Source: Panacagrimonas sp052387695
GTDB lineage: Bacteria; Pseudomonadota; Gammaproteobacteria; Nevskiales; Nevskiaceae
DNA length: 64,000 nt
Assembly (NCBI GenBank): GCA_052387695.1
Contig: JBQTIX010000004.1
Span: 1 to 64,000 of the forward strand
Direction: 5' to 3'
Part shown: in pieces, positions 25,640-32,902 of the stretch
How positions within the stretch are numbered: the first letter of the stretch is position 1
Layout: every line of letters starts with the position of its first letter
Program-made: the position numbers and the translations under genes
The notes under the pieces: generated by a model
Told to the model about the DNA's origin: nothing
The model's input: only the letters and a program-made list of their open reading frames with translations
Database searches by the model: none

Positions 25640-27186
25640 AAGGTTTCCTCGCAGCGCACCTCGACGACGGGTCGGGTGCTGCCGGCGCTGATTTCGAATT
25701 CGCGGCGTACGTCGCGATAACCGGGCCGGGTGCCGATGGCGACGTAGCGGCCGGGCTTGAGTTCCAGATCGTGCGTCGCAAACCGACCGAGCGGGCCGAC
25801 CCGATAGACCGTCACGTCGGTCTGGTCGTCGGAGCGCAATTGCAGGACGACCGGTTGCGCGGCCTGGTCCAGCGCCAGGCGCAGGCCGGCGATCTGTTCG
25901 GCGAGCCGCGGGCCAGGATTTGCCGTCGCCTGTGCTTCGAGGATGAGGGCGTCGGCTTCTTCGGCAACGGCCAGGGACGTGAGCCGCTGCGGGCGGTTGA
26001 TCAGATCCTGCATTTTCGCGGACAGACGTGCGCGCGGCTCGGCGACCGTGAGGCCTTCCCGCGCGAAAGCGACGCTCGGGTCGATTTCCAGCGCTGCCTG
26101 ATAGGTCTTCTCGGCGCCAGCCCAGTCCTCGGCCGCCGCCTGGGCCTGGGCCTCCTGCTGCAACTGGCTGAGCCGCCCGCCGCGCCTGGCCTCTGCCAGC
26201 CGGCTGGCGGCCTGCTGCACGCCGCCATCACCCGGGCGCAGCGCCTGCGCGCGCGCGATTCGCGCGGCCGCCACACCGAGATTGTTGCGGTCGAGCGCCT
26301 CAAGGGCCTCCCCCAGATCGCGCCGGAACTCCTCGTCCACCCGGGCCGATTGGATGCGGGCAACCGCGGTCTTCGCTTCCTCCGTGTCGGCGTCGAGTTG
26401 CAGTGCCGCGCGGTACGCGGATTCAGCGCCCGCCACGTCGTTCGCCTGCTCCAGCCGGCGAGCGGTCTGGAGCTTGACCGCGACGGCGTCCAGGCTCTTC
26501 AAGCGCTCCAGCCCCCGGATGGCGGCGGCATTGCCCGGATCGAGCGCAAGGGCGAGGTCAAACGCGCCCTGTGCGCGGGCTTTGTCAGCCTCGGCCAGCG
26601 ATTTTTGTCCCGCTCGCAGCGCTTCGGACAGGCGCCCCGGCACTTCGCCGATCAGCGTGTCGAGCGTCGCGGCCGCGGCCTCATACCCGGAACGGGCGGC
26701 CGCGAAATCGCGCGATGCGAAAGCCTTGGCCGCGGTTTCGGCATGCGCCACTGCGCTAGCGAATGGCTCGCCGGCCCATCGTTCGACGCCTTTGCCGCGG
26801 AGCTGAGTGGCCTGCTGGTCGATTTTCTTCTGCAGTGCCTGCGCCGCAGCGCGAGTCTCCAGCAGCGCCGGGTCGTCCCAGATCGGCGTCGTTGCCGCTG
26901 GCGCCACGGACGGTGGGACAGCAGGTTCTGCTTCCGTCCCGGCCACAACCGGCGACTCGAGCGCCGATGGCTGTGACGGACGATCGTCGGAGGGCAGCAG
27001 GTAGATCGCCGCCAGGCCTAGCGCGACGGTCGCCACCAGGCCAAAAAAAACCGTGGGCGCGCTGACCCCGGCTGGTTTGCGCGTGCGCGAAGGCTGGCTC
27101 TGGCTGCGCACGGCGCTGTTGGCCAGCGCCTGCGGAACGATGCGCTCGAACGGTGCCGGCGATCCGGGATCGGGGGCGGACGTCAC
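25636..27186 (-). CDS. Membrane-anchored helical-repeat protein with PEGA-like C-terminus, operon gene 4
   Basis: The 516-residue product has a cytoplasmic N-terminal tail, one membrane helix at 44-64 and a Pro-rich linker. About 300 residues of TPR-like, Ala-rich helical repeats (for example GAFDLALALDPGNAAAIRGLE and AESAYRAALQLDADTEEAK) follow, and a final PEGA-like module at about 455-516 (LKPGRYVAIGTRPGYRDV). This architecture would place the repeats in the periplasm as a scaffold. GTG and ATG overlaps tie it to genes on both sides. No specific family name is assigned. Confidence 0.82.
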   Translation of the reverse strand: MTSAPDPGSPAPFERIVPQALANSAVRSQSQPSRTRKPAGVSAPTVFFGLVATVALGLAAIYLLPSDDRPSQPSALESPVVAGTEAEPAVPPSVAPAATTPIWDDPALLETRAAAQALQKKIDQQATQLRGKGVERWAGEPFASAVAHAETAAKAFASRDFAAARSGYEAAAATLDTLIGEVPGRLSEALRAGQKSLAEADKARAQGAFDLALALDPGNAAAIRGLERLKSLDAVAVKLQTARRLEQANDVAGAESAYRAALQLDADTEEAKTAVARIQSARVDEEFRRDLGEALEALDRNNLGVAAARIARAQALRPGDGGVQQAASRLAEARRGGRLSQLQQEAQAQAAAEDWAGAEKTYQAALEIDPSVAFAREGLTVAEPRARLSAKMQDLINRPQRLTSLAVAEEADALILEAQATANPGPRLAEQIAGLRLALDQAAQPVVLQLRSDDQTDVTVYRVGPLGRFATHDLELKPGRYVAIGTRPGYRDVRREFEISAGSTRPVVEVRCEETL

Positions 27187-28370
27187 GGCGCCGAGCCGAT
27201 CTCGGATGCGTAGCGCTCATGCAGCAGCTTGCGCCACTGCTCGTACTGTTCCTGGGCCGAGCCGTTGAGCGTCACCGTCTTGCCTTCCAGTTCCACCACG
27301 CGCGGGGCCACGTCATCATTGATCGACTGGTTCAATTCCTTGACCGCCTCGGCGTGCACCTTGGCCTCGGCGCCCTTGGCAATGCCGCTCTGGATCATGT
27401 AGATGCCGGCGCCGATGCCGAGCGATCCGGCCGCCGCCGTCCCGGAGTTTTCAGCCTGCGTCAGTCCGTACACGCCGCCGATGACGGCGACCGCACCGAG
27501 TACCTTGCGGCCGAGCGCCTGACGCGAGAGTTCGCGTTCCGCAATCACCTCGTTGTAGCTCGATTTGCGCCATTCCTGGTAACTCGGCTGCATGGACTGG
27601 CGAAATGCGGCGTAGTGCGCATCGAGCGTATCCACCAGCAGATCGTCGCGCTCGCGGACGTCGGCCACGCGCCTGACGATGGGATCACCCTGCGGTGGCA
27701 GGCGCGCGACGCTGTAGCGACCCGACTTGTCCCGCTTCAGGTACCCGGCGAAGCGCGCGGGTGCCAGGTCCGCGGAAAAGCGCAGGTCGGCCACGCGCTG
27801 GACCTCCAGGGTCTGCGCCGCGGTGAGCTTGCGCCGCTCGGCCAGCAGGTCGTTCGCGATACGGCTGTAGAGATCCTGGAACGGATCGGTACCGGCGGCC
27901 ATGCGGTCGGTGTAGGACATTTCCGCTGCGAGTTCCTCGTAGGTGCGTTCCATCCACTTGCGCCCGGTGACGTCGCTCGCCTGGATCAGCAGCCGCAGTT
28001 TCTCGCCGTCGGAGTGCAGGATCTTGCCGGTGACGATCACTTCGGAAGCGGGCGTCGCCTGGGGCAGTACCCGCACCGTGCCCCAGTAACCGGTTCCATC
28101 GAGGGTCTGACGTAGCGCCTGGGGAAGGTAGTTGGCCTCGGCCTCGCGTACTGCCGGAAAGACATTCTGGTCCTGCTGCTCCTTGACCGAGGCCGGGACG
28201 CCGGGATCGAAGCGCGTGACCACCAGGTCGAGTAGTTCCGCCGAAGGCAGGTCCTGCTCCGCGTGACTGGCCTGCACGTCGTTGACTCGCTTGACCTGCT
28301 TGGACACGCAGCCACTGCCCAGGAAGCATGCCCACACCAGAAATGTACTGCGGATGATCAGGGTGTTCAT
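27183..28370 (-). CDS. Lipoprotein of unknown function, operon gene 3
   Basis: The 395-residue product has a signal with lipobox LGSGC (Cys21) followed by VSKQ, so outer-membrane sorting is expected. The central region contains beta segments around ASEVIVTGKILHSDGEKLRL, then a helical part. Near residues 285-335 there is a Gly-rich, hydrophobic stretch (KVLGAVAVIGGVYGL and GIGAGIYMIQSGIAKG) that could insert in a membrane. I do not recognise a family. It lies 3 bp after the Gly/Ser-rich lipoprotein gene and overlaps the next gene by four bases. Confidence 0.75.
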   Translation of the reverse strand: MNTLIIRSTFLVWACFLGSGCVSKQVKRVNDVQASHAEQDLPSAELLDLVVTRFDPGVPASVKEQQDQNVFPAVREAEANYLPQALRQTLDGTGYWGTVRVLPQATPASEVIVTGKILHSDGEKLRLLIQASDVTGRKWMERTYEELAAEMSYTDRMAAGTDPFQDLYSRIANDLLAERRKLTAAQTLEVQRVADLRFSADLAPARFAGYLKRDKSGRYSVARLPPQGDPIVRRVADVRERDDLLVDTLDAHYAAFRQSMQPSYQEWRKSSYNEVIAERELSRQALGRKVLGAVAVIGGVYGLTQAENSGTAAAGSLGIGAGIYMIQSGIAKGAEAKVHAEAVKELNQSINDDVAPRVVELEGKTVTLNGSAQEQYEQWRKLLHERYASEIGSAP

Positions 28371-28373
28371 GGC

Positions 28374-29432
28374 TCAGGCCTTGCGCGACTTGTATTTCTT
28401 GTACTCGTCCCAGAGCTTGGCGCGCAGCACGGGGTCCGCCTCCTTCTCGGCGGCCTCACGCAACTGGAGCGCGACCACGTCGTCATCCTGCCCGTCGGGC
28501 GTGCCTTCGGGCGGGGGGAATTTCGGTCCGCCCGATTGCGGATTGCCGATTCCGCCGCCAGCGGTTCCGACCTCGACGTCGCCGCTTCCGTCCGGTCCGT
28601 TTTCGCCAGGCATCTGCCCCCCCGAGCCACTGCCACCGGGTTCACCCTGACCGGTACCCGTGCCGTTGCCGGCCCCAGCGCCGCCTCGACCGCCCGCTGC
28701 ACCCTGTCGCTCGATCTCGGCCTGCTCGCGCCCGAGACGATCCTCGAAGGCGATCAGGCCGCCGTCGAAAGCCTGGTCCCAGTCGGCGTCGCGCTCGGCC
28801 TGGGTCTTTGCAGTGCCCGATGCGGACCCGCCGCCGGAGGTCGAGCCGGCTTTTCCTCCTGCGGTCTTCGATGTGCCTGCCCCGGAGCTTCCACTCCCCG
28901 CGGAACCTGCGACCGCACCACCCGCCGTACCGGCGGCACCGCCCTTGCCCGCCCCAGAACCGGCATCGCCGCCAGCTTTCTGTGCGCCGGACCCGGTTCC
29001 TGCACCCGTGCCGGAACCGGGTGATGAGCCGGTCCCTGCCGAGGGTAAGCCGGGCATCCCGGCCGAAGAGCCCTGTCCCTTGGGGCCCGACGGAGAAGGT
29101 GAGGGGAAGGACGAACCGGAACCGGTTCCCTGCTGGCCCGAACCTCCGGAGGGCGAGGAGGGAAACCCGCCCGACGATCCGGGCATCGAGGATCCCGAAG
29201 AACCCGACGACGAGGAACTGGAGCCCTGCTGTCCCGAACTGCCGCTGGGAAAGGAAGGGAATCCGCCCGAGGAACCGGGCATCGAGGATCCTGACGACCC
29301 CGATGGCATGGAAGGGGGCGACTTCGATGCGCAGGCCGCCAGCGTAGACAAGGCCGCCAGGGCGGCAAGGATCAAACCGGAGTGAGTGCGACAAAGCGGG
29401 CGTCGATTCGCGTTCATTCGATTCGCGTTCAT
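28374..29432 (-). CDS. Low-complexity Gly/Ser-rich lipoprotein, operon gene 2
   Basis: The 352-residue product has a lipoprotein signal with lipobox LAAC (Cys34). About 210 residues of Gly/Ser/Pro-rich low-complexity sequence follow (SSMPGSSGGFP repeated), then a charged segment with AERDADWDQAFDGGLIAFED and a C-terminal helical tail ending DEYKKYKSRKA. The start is preceded by a GAGGTG ribosome site. The first 15 bases of the gene are tandemly duplicated, so two in-frame ATG codons encode MNANR twice. The flexible middle may span part of the periplasm. No family is recognised. Confidence 0.7.
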   Translation of the reverse strand: MNANRMNANRRPLCRTHSGLILAALAALSTLAACASKSPPSMPSGSSGSSMPGSSGGFPSFPSGSSGQQGSSSSSSGSSGSSMPGSSGGFPSSPSGGSGQQGTGSGSSFPSPSPSGPKGQGSSAGMPGLPSAGTGSSPGSGTGAGTGSGAQKAGGDAGSGAGKGGAAGTAGGAVAGSAGSGSSGAGTSKTAGGKAGSTSGGGSASGTAKTQAERDADWDQAFDGGLIAFEDRLGREQAEIERQGAAGGRGGAGAGNGTGTGQGEPGGSGSGGQMPGENGPDGSGDVEVGTAGGGIGNPQSGGPKFPPPEGTPDGQDDDVVALQLREAAEKEADPVLRAKLWDEYKKYKSRKA

Positions 29433-29501
29433 AGGGGGCACCTCGATGGAACGGCAACGATGCAGGCTTGGACGCATCCGGGTCGCGCGAGTTTCATGCA
29501 A

Positions 29502-30833
29502 TCAAGCTGAACCTTCACGGACCGGCAGCCGGTAGCGTACCCCCGAAGTCGCTGCCGGTTTGCCCTTGTCGATACGCGGCCGCAGCCGGGCCTCGCGCAA
29601 GGCGCTGGTGAGACGGGAGCCAACTCCGGCGGGCAGGCCCGCCGGAGTGGATTCGACGATACGCACGTCGCGTGAGCGACCCTGTGCGTCCACCGAGAAT
29701 TCAGCCAGCACAAATCCTGTCCCGGCGCCCGCCGGTGCGGTCGCCACCGGCGGCTGGAAACTGATGAACGCCGGCTGCGCCAGCGGCGAAGGCTCGCGCA
29801 CCGAGGCCAGCAGGGCTTCGGCCTTGGTATACAGCTCATAGGCGACGTCGCGACGGCCGGTGGCGAAATTGACGTCGGCGATCCGGATCAGGGTGCGCGC
29901 CTGTTCGACCGGCGTGCCGGTCTTCTGCGCTTCGGCAATGCGCCGCGCGCGCGTCAACGAGGTGGCGGGGTGCGCGTAGTTGGGGAGAGGGCGCTCGTCG
30001 GGGTTGGGACGGCGCAGCGAGGCAGTGAGTACCACTTCCAGCAACGGATCGACCAGTCGCGGGTCGTCCCTGGAATACGCTTTCTCCAGGATGCTGACGG
30101 CCAGGCCTTGCAGTGCCACGGCGTCGCTGATTCTTCCGCCCGCACGATACCAACGCGCCGCCGAAAGATAGGTCGGCACCAGTTCGGGTGTGCCCAGACC
30201 GTAAATGCGCTCCGCCACTTCGACGCGCTTGAGTTGCAGCTCGTCTGCTTCCTCGGCCTTGTCCTGCCCGCGGTAGGCGAGCGCGAGCGCGTTGATCACC
30301 TCCAGTTGCCCGGCGCTGTACAAGCCCTGATTGACGCGGTGCAGTTGCAGCGCAGTCCCGAGGGCCTCGCTGGCGATGCTGAACTGGCCGGCAAGCTGAT
30401 GGGTGTGACCGATGCCATACCAGGCGTCGAAGAGTTTGGGCTCACGCGGCCCGCCCTGGTTCTCGTCCAGCTCGATCGCCACGCGGTAGTCGGCCAACGC
30501 CCCGGCCACGTCACCCGCCTGCTGCTTGGCGTGCGCCTGGTTGATCAGCGGAGTGACGATGCGGAGGTCTGTCGGACCGTAGGCGATGCGACTTGCCGCC
30601 AGCGCCTGGCCGGCGAGCGTCACCGCGTTTGCCGGGCTGCCCTCGTCGATCGCCGCCTGAATCGCCAGGTGCGTCGGCGCGTCGACGGGTCGGGCCTGGT
30701 CGTCCAGGATTCTCGGTGGCGCGGGCATTTCCACCGAACTCGCGGGCGCCGGCAGTTCGATGGCACCGGCGCCGGCGCTCACGGCCAGGGCAGTGATGCT
30801 CAGAAGATGAATCAACAGACGACGGGGGCTCAT
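29502..30833 (-). CDS. Periplasmic TPR protein with TonB-like C-terminus, operon gene 1
   Basis: The 443-residue product has a signal peptide of about 24 residues. A helical-repeat region at about 50-330 (for example DVAGALADYRVAIELDENQGG and QFSIASEALGTALQLHRVNQ) fits TPR motifs. The last 85 residues (GFVLAEFSVDAQGRSRDVRI, then ALREARLRPRIDKGKP) match a TonB C-terminal fold. Unlike TonB it has no N-terminal anchor beyond the signal. It appears to be the first gene of the operon, since the 187-bp gap to the divergent acyl-CoA dehydrogenase must hold the promoter. The upstream open frame beyond the ATG is ignored. Confidence 0.8.
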   Translation of the reverse strand: MSPRRLLIHLLSITALAVSAGAGAIELPAPASSVEMPAPPRILDDQARPVDAPTHLAIQAAIDEGSPANAVTLAGQALAASRIAYGPTDLRIVTPLINQAHAKQQAGDVAGALADYRVAIELDENQGGPREPKLFDAWYGIGHTHQLAGQFSIASEALGTALQLHRVNQGLYSAGQLEVINALALAYRGQDKAEEADELQLKRVEVAERIYGLGTPELVPTYLSAARWYRAGGRISDAVALQGLAVSILEKAYSRDDPRLVDPLLEVVLTASLRRPNPDERPLPNYAHPATSLTRARRIAEAQKTGTPVEQARTLIRIADVNFATGRRDVAYELYTKAEALLASVREPSPLAQPAFISFQPPVATAPAGAGTGFVLAEFSVDAQGRSRDVRIVESTPAGLPAGVGSRLTSALREARLRPRIDKGKPAATSGVRYRLPVREGSA

Positions 30834-31020
30834 CGGGAAGACACGAGTTGCGCTCGATCCGGACCCTTCAATGGTAGCCACAGATACGCAGCCGTGCGGG
30901 TTTGCGGATGTCGGCTGCCCCGGCCATGACGCCCTGTCCGTGCTGTCTCCACGGCTACTTCTATTGTCGGCACGTAAGTTAGAGTACGGAAAATTCGTAA
31001 GTCCCGACGGGAGCCTGGCC
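30834..31020. promoter_or_regulatory. Divergent promoter region: stator operon and acyl-CoA dehydrogenase
   Basis: This 187-bp gap separates the start of the twelve-gene minus-strand operon from the acyl-CoA dehydrogenase start. A TTGTCG near 30964 followed by a TA-rich stretch could serve the plus strand. No operator is evident by eye. Confidence 0.4.
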
Positions 31021-32808
31021 ATGCCGACATATACCCCTCCACTGCGCGACATGCATTTCGTCCTGCACGAATTGCTCGATGTCGAGACCGCGCTGCGCAA
31101 GTTGCCGCCGCATGCGGACATAGACCGCGAGACCATCGATTCGATCCTGGAAGAAGGCGGCAAGTTCTGTTCGGAGGTGCTGTTTCCGCTCAATCAAGTC
31201 GGCGACCGCGAGGGCTGCACCTACCAGGGCGATGGCGTGGTCACGACGCCGACCGGTTTCAAGGAGGCTTACCAGCAGTTCGTGGAAGCCGGATGGGGCG
31301 CGCTGGGCATGGACCCGGACTTCGGCGGACAGGGCCTGCCGCACGTCATCCACAGCGCCTTCATGGAGATGATGAACTCCGCCAACCAGGCCTGGACGAT
31401 GTACCCGGGACTGAGCCACGGCGCCTACAACGCGCTGCACGCCTTCGGCACGCCGGAACAGAAGAAGGTGTACCTGACCAAGCTGGTGTCGGGCGAGTGG
31501 ACCGGCACCATGTGCCTGACCGAATCCCATGCCGGCACCGACCTGGGCATTCTCAAGAGCAAGGCCGAACCCAACGCCGACGGCACGTACTCCATCACCG
31601 GCACCAAGATCTTCATCTCGGCCGGCGAGCACGATATGTCCAAGAACATCATTCATCTTGTGCTCGCTCGCCTGCCGGACGCGCCGCCGGGCACCAAGGG
31701 GATTTCCCTGTTCATCGTGCCCAAGTTCATCCCGGATGCGAACGGCGAACCGGGCGAGCGCAACACGTTCAGGTGCGGCTCCATCGAGCACAAGATGGGC
31801 ATTCACGGCAACGCCACCTGCGTCATGAATTTCGACGGCGCAAAGGGCACCCTGGTGGGCGCGCCCAACAAGGGTCTCAACGCGATGTTCGTGATGATGA
31901 ACAGTGCGCGTCTGGGCGTAGGCATGCAGTCGCTGGGGCTGGCCGAAGTGGCGTATCAGAATTCGCTGGCCTACGCGAAGGATCGCTTGCAGTCGCGTGC
32001 GCTGACCGGCTCCAAGGCGAAGGACAAGCCGGCCGACCCGATCATCGTGCACCCCGACGTGCGCCGCATGCTGCTGACCCAGAAGGCCTATGTAGAAGCC
32101 GCGCGCACGTTCACCTACTGGGCCGGTCTGGCCATCGATCGCGAGCACAAGCACCCGGACGAGAAGACGCGCAAGGACAACGCCGACATGGTTTCGCTGC
32201 TGACGCCGGTGATCAAGGGCTTCATCACCGACAACGGCTACGAGTCCACCACCCTGGCCATGCAGGTGCTCGGCGGCCACGGCTACATCGCCGAGTGGGG
32301 TCTGGAGCAGCACGTGCGCGACGCCCGCATCAACATGATCTACGAGGGCACCAACACCATCCAGGCGCTGGATTTGCTGGGCCGCAAGGTGCTCGGCGAC
32401 ATGGGCGCCAAGCTGATGAAGTTCGGCAAGGTGATTTTCGACTTGGTGAAAAGCCACGCCGACAACCCGGCGATGAAGGAATTCACCGATCCACTGGCCA
32501 AGCTCACCGCCGACGTACAGAAGGTCACGATGGAAGTTGGGCAGAAGGCAATGAAGAACCCGGACGAGGTCGGCGCCGCCGCGGTGCCCTACCTGCGTCT
32601 GGTCGGGCATATGGTGTACTCGTTCTCCTGGGCGTACGCGGCGGGCGTAGCACTGAAGAAGCTCGATTCGGGCGATCCGTTCTACAAGACCAAGCTGACC
32701 ACCGCGCGTTTCTATTTCGCCAAGCTCTACCCGGAGACGGCGACCCTGATGAACCAGGTGCGCTCGGGCAGCGCTACCCTGATGGAGCTCGAGGAAGCGA
32801 ATTTCTGA
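31021..32808 (+). CDS. Acyl-CoA dehydrogenase, large FadE-like/DmdC-like type
   Basis: The 595-residue flavoenzyme introduces a double bond into an acyl-CoA. Length and blocks fit the roughly 600-residue bacterial group that includes 3-methylmercaptopropionyl-CoA dehydrogenase and FadE homologues: WGALGMDPDFGGQGLP, MCLTESHAGTDLG (FAD/substrate region) and MIYEGTNTIQALDLLGRK, with the catalytic-type Glu. The start at 31021 follows a GGGAG ribosome site. A longer frame upstream lacks family similarity. The chain-length specificity cannot be read. Confidence 0.93.
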   Translation: MPTYTPPLRDMHFVLHELLDVETALRKLPPHADIDRETIDSILEEGGKFCSEVLFPLNQVGDREGCTYQGDGVVTTPTGFKEAYQQFVEAGWGALGMDPDFGGQGLPHVIHSAFMEMMNSANQAWTMYPGLSHGAYNALHAFGTPEQKKVYLTKLVSGEWTGTMCLTESHAGTDLGILKSKAEPNADGTYSITGTKIFISAGEHDMSKNIIHLVLARLPDAPPGTKGISLFIVPKFIPDANGEPGERNTFRCGSIEHKMGIHGNATCVMNFDGAKGTLVGAPNKGLNAMFVMMNSARLGVGMQSLGLAEVAYQNSLAYAKDRLQSRALTGSKAKDKPADPIIVHPDVRRMLLTQKAYVEAARTFTYWAGLAIDREHKHPDEKTRKDNADMVSLLTPVIKGFITDNGYESTTLAMQVLGGHGYIAEWGLEQHVRDARINMIYEGTNTIQALDLLGRKVLGDMGAKLMKFGKVIFDLVKSHADNPAMKEFTDPLAKLTADVQKVTMEVGQKAMKNPDEVGAAAVPYLRLVGHMVYSFSWAYAAGVALKKLDSGDPFYKTKLTTARFYFAKLYPETATLMNQVRSGSATLMELEEANF

Positions 32809-32853
32809 GAGCTCGTGGTGCGAGAAAAATCGACGGCCGTAGGGAGGGCGCCG

Positions 32854-32892
32854 CTCCGCACCCCATCAGTCATTCGCTGATGGAGTGCGGAG
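32854..32892. terminator. 16-bp stem hairpin between convergent genes
   Basis: CTCCGCACCCCATCAG at 32854-32869 is inverted at 32877-32892 with one mismatch around a 7-base loop. It lies between the stops of the acyl-CoA dehydrogenase and the molybdopterin oxidoreductase. No T-run follows on either strand, so bidirectional termination is plausible but not proven. Confidence 0.5.
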
Positions 32893-32902
32893 CCGTTGGG
32901 AA

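Noticed and set aside
17638..30833. Calling the operon a Zorya defence system
   Set aside because: It has a MotA-like subunit, but the B-like proteins carry VWA rather than OmpA domains, and ZorC, ZorD or ZorE-like genes are absent. Only an architectural comparison is justified.
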